A stretch of DNA of 15,612 bases from Anaerolineaceae bacterium (GCA_011682595.1 JAACEH010000015.1:1-15612), one strand, 5' to 3'. Shown: positions 6,874-15,137, counted from the stretch's first letter. Notes: a model not told the origin generated them from the letters alone. Made by a program: numbers and translations.

Positions 6874-8565
6874 TCAGTTCCGCCCGTGCTGCTGGTAGTC
6901 TTGTATCCCATCCAGTTGTCGGCGGACCTTTGCCCAGCGCTCGGCCATGCCATCGCGGAACATCAGTGGCTCATAACCCAGAAGGAGATAGGTCTTGATA
7001 GCCGGCAGACGGAAGTCGTCGGTCTCCAGATAGACCTCACGGTACCCGCACTCCAAGAGCCGCCGGGTCGCCGCGGCGCAGACGGCCAGGCCCAGGCGCC
7101 GGCCCTTGTGCTGCGGGTCCCCGGCGACCCAACTCAGTTCGCCACCAAAGGGATGAAGGTCGCTCGGGTTGTGCCAGGCCATGGCTGTGGCCACCAGGCA
7201 TCCTGTGGCCCGATGCTCAACCAGAAAGAAACCGCCCGGCAGGACATTCCGCATGGCCGCCGCCAGTTGCTTGCGGTTCCAGGTTGTAAAGCCCGCCTTG
7301 TGCATCAGGATCTCGTGGGCCTCGGCGTCGGCGGGTTCGTACTGCCGCAGGATGTAGCCCTCCGGGATCTTCACCTCGGGCGGGGCTCCCAGCAGCCGCT
7401 TCGGCCAGACCATCTGCAATTGCGGTCCCGGGACCTCCTCGCCCGTCCAGCTTCGCGAGTCCGGCACCTCGAGCCATCGGCCGCCCTCGGCGATGGACCG
7501 CTGGCTCACCAGTCCAGGCAGCGTCATGTCCATGGCCTGGTGAATGCCAACCGTCACAGGGCGCTTGCCGAGTGACGCGTCGATGAAGTCGAGCATTTCA
7601 AAGTAGTCGCCACCGCCGTGACCGGCTCCCCGGGCCGACTCGTCGGCCTCCTTCCAGAAATCCGGCAGGAATTCGTCCTCCAGAGTCTTGAGGTCGAGCC
7701 ACCGGCCGTCGTCGCCGCATTTGGCCCGCAGCCAGATGCGATCGCACTGGCCAGGCGCCCGGGCCGACTCGTAGCAGCCGTCGGTCCCCTGAAGCTCGTA
7801 GTTGGTCATGGCGTGCGGGCGGTCCGAGAGCATGTCGAGACGGATCTTGACCAAGCCGCCGCTCTGCATCCTGCAGAGCATGACGCATGAGGCTTCATTC
7901 TCGTACTGCTCTCCGCGAGGGTCGCGATGGTGGCGCCCCGACCCGGCACAAGCGACTTTGACCACCCGATCACCCGGCATCCACTGCAGGATGGGGCCCA
8001 GACTGTGGGTGCCGTAGGTCACGCCGTTGATGCCGGTCTGCCACTTTCGCCGCCAGGGGGTGAGCTCGTTCATGTGCTTCAATTCGTGAAGGTACTCTCC
8101 TTCGGCGTAATAGGGGGTGCCGAAAAGTCCGCGGCGGACGATTTCCCGCACCATCGCGTTTGACCGCATGTAGGTGTAGTTCTCGCCCATCATGTAAACG
8201 CCCCGGCTCCGCTTGCAGGCGGCCACGAGCGTCCGACACTGTTCGACGGAAACACCCGCCGGAACTTCGCTCAGAACATGCAATCCCTCGTCCAGCGCCG
8301 CCACGGCCTGCGGCACATGCAGTTGCATCGGCGTGCCGATGATGACCGCGTCCAGGTCCGACTTCTGCAGCATGGCCTGGTAATCGGTGTACGACTCCGC
8401 GGCACCCAGGAGTTCGGCTGCCCCGGCCAGGCCGTCCTCGTTGATGTCACAGACGGCATGGATGCGGACAAGTTCCAGCGCATCGCAGGCCGCCTTGAAA
8501 CTCGCCCCCCGGCCGCAGGCGCCGATGACGCCGATGTTCAGACCTTCAAGATTTCTCGCGGGCAT
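6874..8565 (-). CDS. Fusion of a Gfo/Idh/MocA oxidoreductase and a GNAT N-acetyltransferase
   Basis: This is a 563-residue two-domain protein in one uninterrupted frame. Residues about 8-375 are a Gfo/Idh/MocA oxidoreductase: NIGVIGACGRG nucleotide-binding turn (10-20), IIGTPMQLH (75-83), and the His of YGTHSLG (H187) where the substrate domain acts. The usual EKP is replaced by SEVP (99-102), so the conserved Lys is missing. A HGGGDYFEMLDF segment (316-327) is typical of one subgroup. Residues about 385-545 are a GNAT fold. The acetyl-CoA loop is in WVAGDPQHKGRRLGLAV (479-495), followed by LETDDFRLPAIKTYLLLGYEP (513-533). The start at ATG 8565 has GGAGG about 7 nt upstream; the upstream ATG at 8940 would lie inside the isomerase gene. 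The gaps to its neighbours are 35 and 25 nt. The architecture suggests an oxidise/reduce plus N- or O-acetylate step on one sugar substrate; this is inference. Confidence 0.88.
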   Translation of the reverse strand: MPARNLEGLNIGVIGACGRGASFKAACDALELVRIHAVCDINEDGLAGAAELLGAAESYTDYQAMLQKSDLDAVIIGTPMQLHVPQAVAALDEGLHVLSEVPAGVSVEQCRTLVAACKRSRGVYMMGENYTYMRSNAMVREIVRRGLFGTPYYAEGEYLHELKHMNELTPWRRKWQTGINGVTYGTHSLGPILQWMPGDRVVKVACAGSGRHHRDPRGEQYENEASCVMLCRMQSGGLVKIRLDMLSDRPHAMTNYELQGTDGCYESARAPGQCDRIWLRAKCGDDGRWLDLKTLEDEFLPDFWKEADESARGAGHGGGDYFEMLDFIDASLGKRPVTVGIHQAMDMTLPGLVSQRSIAEGGRWLEVPDSRSWTGEEVPGPQLQMVWPKRLLGAPPEVKIPEGYILRQYEPADAEAHEILMHKAGFTTWNRKQLAAAMRNVLPGGFFLVEHRATGCLVATAMAWHNPSDLHPFGGELSWVAGDPQHKGRRLGLAVCAAATRRLLECGYREVYLETDDFRLPAIKTYLLLGYEPLMFRDGMAERWAKVRRQLDGIQDYQQHGRN

Positions 8566-8600
8566 TCCTCGTCCTCCGGGTTCGGCCCTGGCCGCAACCG

Positions 8601-9995
8601 CTAGTCGATCACACAGCACTCCAGGCCGGCGAAGCGGGCGAAGGCCGCGATGGCCTCCGCGTGGTCGCCCAGCACAAGTGCGCTGTGATGCGTCCCACCA
8701 CAGCGCGAAAACTCCTCCAGAAACCGATCCACGCTGAGCGGCGAACGAATCCAGCCGCGAACCATTTCCTGCGCCGCCGGATGCGTGCCGTCTCCCAGCA
8801 CCTCCACGGGACAGACGATCAGGCGGAACGTGTCTTCGGGTCCCGGGGCCAGATTGACCAGGACGGCCGGCCCGGCCTCCGGCGCGCAGGCCAGAAAGGC
8901 CGGATTCCGGGCCCGAGTAAACGGAAAATCCTTTTCGCACAGCCGCGGCCTCTCGGCCGCCACCGCCGGGTTGATCTCGCCCATGTGCGACAGGAACAGG
9001 GCGTCGCCCTTCCAGTCCGGGCAGAAAATCTCGGTGAAGGTTGTCTTCCGGAAGGCCGAGAGCAACGCTCCGACCAGCGCGGCCGTCAGCACATCGCCCT
9101 CACCTGCGTAACCGATCCCGCGGGCCATGGCCTTGGATATTTCCAGGAACGGCACTGTGTTGACCGCTCCGGCCGGAGAATCAAAGGCCAGGAAATTCAC
9201 GCTGAAGGCGCCGACGGACTCGGCCTCCAGACGCCGCCGCAAGCCCAGGCCTACACGGACCGACCGCCGGTGAACATCCTCGGACACCTCTCCGGCAAAT
9301 TGCTTACGATCGCTGGCCATCTCCTCGGTTATCATCTCGTCGGAGACCTGCTCACAGGCCCCAGTTAGATCGGCGGCACCGATCTGGGTGACCGAGATTC
9401 CGAGTTTCTGTTTCAGCGCCGCATCGCTCACGGCGAAGTCGCCCATTCCCCGGAAGGCCTCGCCGATGCGCAGGGCACGGGTCTGCCGCAGACGCCGCGC
9501 CGCACGGGCCGCCCGCACCATGTCCGCCGCCCGAGACAGGAGGCCGGACTCGGTGATGTGTCCGGCCACAATCTCAAACGCTCGGCCGCGCCGCCGCAAC
9601 ATGCAGGCCAGGTCCTGCACGCCGTGAATCCCGTGGTTGTACAGCAGCCGCTCGGGGTCAACGGCCGGGCCGAAGTCATGGTCCATCGTCGTGTCAAGCA
9701 CAAGGAGCGGAAGCGAGCTTCTGGCCAGTGCATCGATCGATTCCATCGACGGCGAGTAGGCCAGGTGAAGGGTCACCAGGAGGTCGACGTCCTGTTCTTC
9801 CAACTCGGCGACTGCCGTCTCGAACTCTCCGGCCAGCCGACAGATACCAGTGCGGACAACCTCCACGCCCTGGCCCGCCAGGCCGGCCGCGACCCGGTCC
9901 AGGAACGGATCGAGAACCTTGTGCATCTCCGGCCGGCAGTCGTCATAGAGCTTGATATAAAAGGGCAGGAGTCCCGCCCGAGGCTTACGGTTCAT
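8601..9995 (-). CDS. L-arabinose/L-fucose isomerase-like protein (aldose-ketose isomerase)
   Basis: This 464-residue protein is of the L-arabinose/L-fucose isomerase type, which converts an aldose to a ketose with a divalent metal (Mn2+ in the characterised enzymes). The four metal ligands of the AraA site appear conserved in position. E299 is in YAGEGDVLTAAL, E322 in FTEIFCPDW, H337 in FLSHMGEINP, and the last is H436 or H437 in CGGTHHSAL. The N-terminal LVTLHLAYSPS (73-83) is also family-like. ATG 9995 was chosen because GAGAAAGGG lies 6 nt upstream. Its ATG overlaps the stop of the kinase gene (ATGA), so the two are translationally coupled. This ties isomerisation and phosphorylation of the same ketose. 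The aldose accepted (arabinose, fucose, a 6-deoxy or modified sugar) cannot be read from the sequence. Confidence 0.85.
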   Translation of the reverse strand: MNRKPRAGLLPFYIKLYDDCRPEMHKVLDPFLDRVAAGLAGQGVEVVRTGICRLAGEFETAVAELEEQDVDLLVTLHLAYSPSMESIDALARSSLPLLVLDTTMDHDFGPAVDPERLLYNHGIHGVQDLACMLRRRGRAFEIVAGHITESGLLSRAADMVRAARAARRLRQTRALRIGEAFRGMGDFAVSDAALKQKLGISVTQIGAADLTGACEQVSDEMITEEMASDRKQFAGEVSEDVHRRSVRVGLGLRRRLEAESVGAFSVNFLAFDSPAGAVNTVPFLEISKAMARGIGYAGEGDVLTAALVGALLSAFRKTTFTEIFCPDWKGDALFLSHMGEINPAVAAERPRLCEKDFPFTRARNPAFLACAPEAGPAVLVNLAPGPEDTFRLIVCPVEVLGDGTHPAAQEMVRGWIRSPLSVDRFLEEFSRCGGTHHSALVLGDHAEAIAAFARFAGLECCVID

Positions 9996-11503
9996 CTTTT
10001 TCCCTTTCTCCGACGACCCCCGAGGAACCACTTCCCGCCGTCGGGCAGTCCCCGCGACAGCATCTGGCACACCCGGCGGTACTGCCGGTATCCTTTGAGA
10101 ATCCGGGCCTGCAGCTTTCCTGGCGGCGGCGGAATGCGGCGCTTCCGGCTGCGAGCCACCTTTCTGCTGAAGGCATACAGCGTGCCGCGCACACCGGCTG
10201 TCCCTTCCTCTTCGAAGCAGTAGACCGGCAGCGGCGCAAAGAGGCCGGCCAGAAGCCTGCGGAAGTACCAGCCTTTGCTTGCCCCGCCGCCAAGAACCAC
10301 GCTGTTGATAATACCGGACCCGACGAGCGGCTCGAACACCCGGGCCAACTCAAAGCACATTCCGGCCGCCACTGCCCTCAACATATCCGCCGACGTCGTG
10401 TGCGGATTCAGGCCCAGCAAACCGCCGCTTCCGGAGGCTTGCGGAACAAACAGGTTGCGGCGGTTGAACCAGGGCAGCGCCACCATGCCGTCCGGTGGCA
10501 ACAGGCGTCGCCGAAACACGGCTTCGGCCTCGGCCAGGGCCCTGATCGGCCTGCGGTCAAACAATGTGTCCAGTGCCCAGTCCCAACTCAGGTTGCCGGC
10601 CGCCATGGCCCGCACGGCCAGCCATCCTTCTCCCACCGGAGACGGCAGCAGGAGTTGAATACACGAGGAGGCGGGCGAAGGTTTCTCGACGACGAAATTG
10701 CCTACCCAGGCGGTTCCCAACGAACACTGCAGCGGCCGCGACGATGCTCCCACCGCCGACAGGTACCCGGCCTCCTGGTCTATGTAGGGCCCGGCCACGG
10801 GCGTGCCCGGGGCCAGCCCCAGGAACTTCGCTCCGCCGGGCGAAAGGGGATGCATCTCGTGCCCTTCGCGCATCGGCGCCACAAAGGATTTCGTCAGGCC
10901 CACAAGTTTCAGCGGCCCGCCGGCCAGGCGCTGTCGCCGGACGTCGTAGCAGCCGATCTGCAGCGCGTTGCCGGCGTCCTGTCGCCAGAAGCCGGTCAGC
11001 TTGAAGTAAAGGTACTCGCCCGCCCCGACGTAGAGATTGCCGTCATGGAAAAGTTGCCCTCGCCGGTCGCGGAGCCACTCGATCCGGGCCAGGCCGGCCC
11101 CGGGGCCGTCCAGGTACGAAAGGCGCCGCCAGTAGCCGCCGGGCTTGCGTGCGGCAATGCCCGGCAACAACCGGTAGGGCCGCGTGTCGTTCCAGAGTTG
11201 CATCGACGTCTGCGCCTGGCCGGTCTCACGGTCAACGATGATTGCGCTGCCGCCCTGGGCGGCCAGGCCAACGCCGGCCACGTGCGACCACGAGCAGCCA
11301 CACCGCCGACGAAGCGCCAGGGCGATGCGCCGCAGGGCACGGTCCACCGTGTGAAGATCCTGCTCGCGCGTGCCGTCGGCCTCGCTGCGTACCGGCAGGC
11401 GCACGGACGCGTCGGCCAGCGAGCGGCCGCTACGCTTGTCGAAGACCGCGGCCTTCAGCACGGTCGTTCCAAGGTCGATACCCAGCAGAGTGTCACCTGC
11501 CAT
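9992..11503 (-). CDS. FGGY-family carbohydrate kinase
   Basis: This is a 503-residue FGGY sugar kinase, which phosphorylates a ketose or polyol with ATP (xylulokinase, L-ribulokinase, L-fuculokinase relatives). The actin-like nucleotide loop is LLGIDLGTTVLKAAVFD (6-22). WNDTRP at 104-109 is the usual sugar-binding segment. PYIDQEAGYLSAVG carries the catalytic Asp (D242). GGGASKG (405-411) is the second nucleotide loop. Start ATG 11503 was chosen because GGAGAAG lies 5 nt upstream and the first strand then begins at residue 5. The 24-codon extension from ATG 11575 would overlap the UroD-like gene end. The C-terminal tail is very basic (RRRKGKR) and runs into the isomerase start through the ATGA overlap. 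The gap to the UroD-like gene is 68 nt. The substrate is presumably the ketose made by the coupled isomerase. Confidence 0.9.
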   Translation of the reverse strand: MAGDTLLGIDLGTTVLKAAVFDKRSGRSLADASVRLPVRSEADGTREQDLHTVDRALRRIALALRRRCGCSWSHVAGVGLAAQGGSAIIVDRETGQAQTSMQLWNDTRPYRLLPGIAARKPGGYWRRLSYLDGPGAGLARIEWLRDRRGQLFHDGNLYVGAGEYLYFKLTGFWRQDAGNALQIGCYDVRRQRLAGGPLKLVGLTKSFVAPMREGHEMHPLSPGGAKFLGLAPGTPVAGPYIDQEAGYLSAVGASSRPLQCSLGTAWVGNFVVEKPSPASSCIQLLLPSPVGEGWLAVRAMAAGNLSWDWALDTLFDRRPIRALAEAEAVFRRRLLPPDGMVALPWFNRRNLFVPQASGSGGLLGLNPHTTSADMLRAVAAGMCFELARVFEPLVGSGIINSVVLGGGASKGWYFRRLLAGLFAPLPVYCFEEEGTAGVRGTLYAFSRKVARSRKRRIPPPPGKLQARILKGYRQYRRVCQMLSRGLPDGGKWFLGGRRRKGKR

Positions 11504-11571
11504 GCCCGCTTCTCCAGGGGACATGCCCCTTAAATAATTCTCACGTCCTGAGCACCAGGTCTTTACGCTGA

Positions 11572-12669
11572 TCAACTGTGCGACTGCTTGCCGGCATCAC
11601 CGGACCAGTGCTCAGCCTTCCTGAGCAAGTCTCGGGCGTCCTCCTCCGATTCACAAGATGTCGAGATAAACAGACCGCGAGCCGACAGTTCACTCAGCGC
11701 CGCTTCGACCTCCTTGGCTGCAATACCGATGTGCAGGTTCTTGCCCGCCGCCTGGACCTTCTTCAGCACCGGCATGTAGTGCAGTGGGCTCGGCTTGCCG
11801 GCCCCCGGGAGAATCTGCAGACCGTTCAGCTTCGGCAACTCGCACAGCAGGTCGACGTGGGCAAAGTTCCCCACGCCGTCGACGTGATGGATCGCATGAT
11901 CGAGGAACTCCAACTGCTTGCGCAGCGCCGGCAGAAAAAGCTCCTCGAAAGTCGCCGGCGAGATCATGTAAGCGAAGTCATTTTGCGTTGCGTAGAACTT
12001 GCCCGGCGACCACAGGCCGAACCAGCATGTCGACCCCTCGGCCGCTTCTCTTGTGATGGCATAAAAGCGATCGTAAAGCTCGCACCACTGATCCATCAGG
12101 TGGACTTCGGCGGCCCGCACCTCGTCGGGTCTGTCCAGCACGTCGTAGAGCAGCCTCTCGGTTCCGCGAAGCCAGGCCAGAGTGTCGCCGACGCCACCGA
12201 ATGCGCCGACACCGGGGATGGACTTTCCTCCGGCCTCCTCGGCGCCGCGGCCCAGCAGGGCCAACTGGAACTGAAAGTCCTTTCCCGTCTCATCAATCGT
12301 CAGGTCCTTACAGTCGATGCCCTCTCCCGCCAGCGAGGGATGGGGACGGACCCAGCCGGTGTCGAAATCCAGATCGACCCGGCATCCCAGGAAGGAGGCC
12401 TGGGTCGTGTGGCCGGGATAGCCGCCGCACCAAACCGGAAAGGCCTCTCCGCCGTAGAAGGTCCGGGCATGTTCCCACCGGCACAGCGCGTAATCCAGGT
12501 CGTACCACCTGGCCTGCGGCGTGTCCGGGCGAGGCGGCGGCGGAACTTCAGCGGCCCCCTTGCGAGGCGCAATGACCCCCAGCCCGCAACGGCCGGTGTT
12601 CTCTCCCGCCCACCAGGCACACATGCGCTGCTTGGCCTCTTCCCAGTCTTCCTTGTACACCAGAGCCAC
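11572..12669 (-). CDS. Uroporphyrinogen decarboxylase-like (UroD/MtaA fold) protein
   Basis: This 365-residue protein looks like the UroD superfamily, which includes uroporphyrinogen decarboxylase and the corrinoid methyltransferases of methanol/methylamine metabolism. Family-like parts are NDFAYMISPATFEELFLPALR (230-250), HHVDGVGNFAHVDLL (261-275), then GLQILPGAGKPSP (283-295). Neither the UroD catalytic residues nor the HxC...C zinc site of MtaA/MtbA is evident. It may therefore be a divergent subfamily with another role. The GTG start at 12669 is preferred because AAAGGGGG lies 5 nt upstream and the next ATG (12729) would overlap the aminotransferase stop by 23 nt. It is co-transcribed between the aminotransferase and the kinase, so it is unlikely to belong to haem synthesis. 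Demethylation of a methoxy-sugar is one possible role, but no corrinoid protein is in the window. Confidence 0.7.
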   Translation of the reverse strand: MALVYKEDWEEAKQRMCAWWAGENTGRCGLGVIAPRKGAAEVPPPPRPDTPQARWYDLDYALCRWEHARTFYGGEAFPVWCGGYPGHTTQASFLGCRVDLDFDTGWVRPHPSLAGEGIDCKDLTIDETGKDFQFQLALLGRGAEEAGGKSIPGVGAFGGVGDTLAWLRGTERLLYDVLDRPDEVRAAEVHLMDQWCELYDRFYAITREAAEGSTCWFGLWSPGKFYATQNDFAYMISPATFEELFLPALRKQLEFLDHAIHHVDGVGNFAHVDLLCELPKLNGLQILPGAGKPSPLHYMPVLKKVQAAGKNLHIGIAAKEVEAALSELSARGLFISTSCESEEDARDLLRKAEHWSGDAGKQSHS

Positions 12670-12706
12670 AATGTCCCCCTTTCGTCCCGAGTCTGCACGG
12701 GCCACG

Positions 12707-14263
12707 TCAAAGGTGCCGCAAAGCATCACTCATCCGGGAAACCACCATCTCCACAGCCTCGTAACCTGCAATGAGCGGCAATTTGGTCAGGGCCGCCGGC
12801 GGACAGTCGGCCTTGTAGGTCTGCACCGAGATGTCCAGCCCACGGTCCACCAGGTGCTTCACGAACTTCCCGGCCTCGTGCATCTCCCCGAAACGGATCG
12901 CGGACATGTGACGGCTGCCTTCCACGCCGCACAGGTGTTGAGGATACCGGCGGACCAGTTCGCGCAAGCGGGCCTGGTAATCATCACCGACAGCTCGCGT
13001 GAGGTCGCTGTTTGCCTGGGCCCAGCGCATCGTAATCAGGTAAGCCAGTGACGCCAATTCCTCCTGACCGTTGGTCACCAGGGCCCCGAACTGCGGCAGG
13101 CTGTCCATCGCACGATCAAATACGACGCGAGAGGCTGCACACTCGCCCGCGGGAAATCCCTTGCCGATGGCCACGATCGAGGGCCGCATGCCGTACTCGC
13201 GGAACATGTACAGCTCCGGACTCCAGAGGCAGGTCTGTATCTCGTCGACCATCGTCGGCACGTCGTGTTTCCGGCAGAGGATCTCTATGCGTTTGACGAA
13301 ACTCTCCGACAGCCGGACGGCACTGTAATTCATCAGAACCAGCTCAAGCAGAAAGCCGGCGATCTTCTGTCGCCCGCTGTCGTATCGCTGGAAAACAGCC
13401 TCCAGGTCCTGGTGGTTGTTCGGCCGCACCGCGACGACTTTCATCAGCCCCTGTTTCTCCAGGCCGCGACGCAGGCCGGGCCACATGCCACGCAGGATCT
13501 GGGCGATGACCGCCGTGCCGTGGTAGTTGGCCTGCAGCCGGCCATCGTCGTCGCCGATTACCACGATGACCGGTATGCGGCCCTGGTGCCTGGGCTCGGG
13601 CGAACCTTCCTGGACCTTATAGAAACGGGCCAGCATCATCTTGAGGCCCGCTTCGGCGGCCAGGCTGCCGGTCTCCAGGTTGAGCACCCGGTTCAGGACC
13701 CCGGCCCGCCTGGAACGCAGGACCTTGCCCAGGCCGGCGGTATCGCCAGGTGTCAGGCCGTTAGTGGTACGAATCAACTGTTCTTCCAGGAGCCTCGTAA
13801 TGTAACCCCGCGTGTTGTTGTGCGTGGCGTTGGGAATCCCGAGGCGGCGGGCGTGCTCGACCAGACCATATCCCGGAAAACTGTGTCCCAGGGGCGCATG
13901 ATAGTGTTCGCTCTTGGAGATGAAGTGCAGCCGGCCGTCCTCGCCAACACGGTAATAGCCCCAACCGCTCAGCGGCGCCATACTTGCCCTGCTCGCGGCG
14001 TTAAAGGCCCTGGTCGAGGCGCCCGGGGGCGATTGCCGCAACGGGCGGGTAACGATGCTGCCGACCCGTGGAAGAAGAGCCACCAGGGCCTGTTGAAAGT
14101 CCACAGGGAAAAAGTCGACCTTCTCCTTCGACAGCCGTTCCAGTGGCCTCGGCGACTCGCCGCTAAGCCCTGCCCTGGCCGCGACCACTGCGCGGACGTA
14201 GTCTGAACCCAGAAGGTCCGACAGAGATAGCCTTACTGCTTTGAATGTCCTCTTTCGGACCAT
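12707..14263 (-). CDS. Class III-type PLP-dependent aminotransferase, divergent
   Basis: This 518-residue PLP enzyme resembles class III aminotransferases (glutamate-1-semialdehyde aminomutase, ornithine aminotransferase and amine-pyruvate aminotransferase types). The PLP-binding Asp is D340 in MVDEIQTCLWSP and the Schiff-base Lys is K368 in IVAIGKGFPAGE. HNNTRGYITRLLE (148-160) and NLETGSLAAEAGLK (195-208) fill the places of the family substrate/PLP-phosphate motifs, and NYHGTAVIAQ (246-255) is the usual HG turn. An extra N-terminal stretch of about 100 residues is not recognised, and the protein is longer than the usual 420-460. ATG 14263 was chosen because AGGAG lies 5 nt upstream; the upstream ATG 14374 would overlap the regulator. 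The gap to the DeoR gene is 97 nt. In this operon it would move an amino group onto or off a keto-sugar or its derivative. Substrate unknown. Confidence 0.8.
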   Translation of the reverse strand: MVRKRTFKAVRLSLSDLLGSDYVRAVVAARAGLSGESPRPLERLSKEKVDFFPVDFQQALVALLPRVGSIVTRPLRQSPPGASTRAFNAASRASMAPLSGWGYYRVGEDGRLHFISKSEHYHAPLGHSFPGYGLVEHARRLGIPNATHNNTRGYITRLLEEQLIRTTNGLTPGDTAGLGKVLRSRRAGVLNRVLNLETGSLAAEAGLKMMLARFYKVQEGSPEPRHQGRIPVIVVIGDDDGRLQANYHGTAVIAQILRGMWPGLRRGLEKQGLMKVVAVRPNNHQDLEAVFQRYDSGRQKIAGFLLELVLMNYSAVRLSESFVKRIEILCRKHDVPTMVDEIQTCLWSPELYMFREYGMRPSIVAIGKGFPAGECAASRVVFDRAMDSLPQFGALVTNGQEELASLAYLITMRWAQANSDLTRAVGDDYQARLRELVRRYPQHLCGVEGSRHMSAIRFGEMHEAGKFVKHLVDRGLDISVQTYKADCPPAALTKLPLIAGYEAVEMVVSRMSDALRHL

Positions 14264-14360
14264 CGTGACTCCTATTCTCCTTCTCCCGGATCCCGGCCCG
14301 CAGGTCGGCAGGGCTTGCCCGTCCTGAAAATAACCATCTTCCCAGCCATTGGTGCGGTCC

Positions 14361-15137
14361 TTACTCTCGAACACTCACGACAATCGTCTCGGCTCCCGCT
14401 GCGCCGGCGGCCTCCAGAACGTCGGCCGAGACTCGGTCGTCGGTGATGATGTAGTCAAGATCATCAATCCCGGCGAACTTGAAGAACGAATCCTTTGCCG
14501 TCTTCGATGAATCCATAAGGAGAACAACCTTTGCCGCGTTGGACATCATCAGGGCCATGGCTCGCGCGACCCGCAGGTCGGTCGTTGTCAGACCGCCGCC
14601 GACCGTCAGGCCGTCGCACCCGACAAACGCCCAGTCCGCGTGGATCCGCGACAGGTTCTCCTCAACCAGCGGCCCATAAAGGTCCGGCGACGACTCCCGG
14701 ACGATCCCACCGAGCAGCATGCACTCAACGCCCGAGGACTGGAGCAGGACCGAGACGACCGCCAGGCTCGGCGTCACAACCGATATCCCCTCGCGCGAGG
14801 CAAGCTCCCGGGCCAGGGCCAGCGGCGTGGTCCCCGTGTCGATGATGATACGTTCTCCCGCTCGCACAAGCCCGGCCGCAGCACGCCCAATGGCCGCCTT
14901 CTCCGCTGCGTGCAGACCGGCCCTCTCGGCCAAGGCGAATTCCAGGGCGATTCTCCGCGTGGCAATAGCGCCGCCCCTGGACCGCTCCACCTGGCCCCGG
15001 GACTCCAGCTCCGCCAGGTCACGCCGAATGGTCATCGCCGAACAGTGGAACTCCCCGGCCAGTTCTGCGACTGTGGCCACGGAATTCTCGCTGATGAGTT
15101 CCAGAATCTTCTCGCGGCGATGTGCGAACGGCTTCAT
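14361..15137 (-). CDS. DeoR-family transcriptional regulator
   Basis: This 258-residue protein has a DeoR-type winged helix-turn-helix at about 6-57 (ELAGEFHCSAMTIRRDLAEL with RSRGGA behind it) and a sugar-phosphate sensor domain from about 75. The sensor includes IIIDTGTTPLALAREL (97-112), LLGGIVRESSPDLYGP (141-156), FVGCDGLTVGGGLTTTDL (171-188) and DSSKTAKDSFFKFAGI (209-224). DeoR proteins usually repress sugar operons until a phosphorylated sugar binds. It is the first gene of the operon. ATG 15137 has AAGGGG 5 nt upstream. The promoter region in front of it carries two inverted repeats, suggesting it controls the whole operon including itself. The phosphorylated product of the FGGY kinase would be the natural inducer (inference). 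Confidence 0.92.
   Translation of the reverse strand: MKPFAHRREKILELISENSVATVAELAGEFHCSAMTIRRDLAELESRGQVERSRGGAIATRRIALEFALAERAGLHAAEKAAIGRAAAGLVRAGERIIIDTGTTPLALARELASREGISVVTPSLAVVSVLLQSSGVECMLLGGIVRESSPDLYGPLVEENLSRIHADWAFVGCDGLTVGGGLTTTDLRVARAMALMMSNAAKVVLLMDSSKTAKDSFFKFAGIDDLDYIITDDRVSADVLEAAGAAGAETIVVSVRE

Noticed and set aside
10400..12774. Long plus-strand frames at 10400-11533 and 11578-12774
   Set aside because: Antisense to the FGGY kinase and the UroD-like gene. They show low-complexity composition and no family signature.
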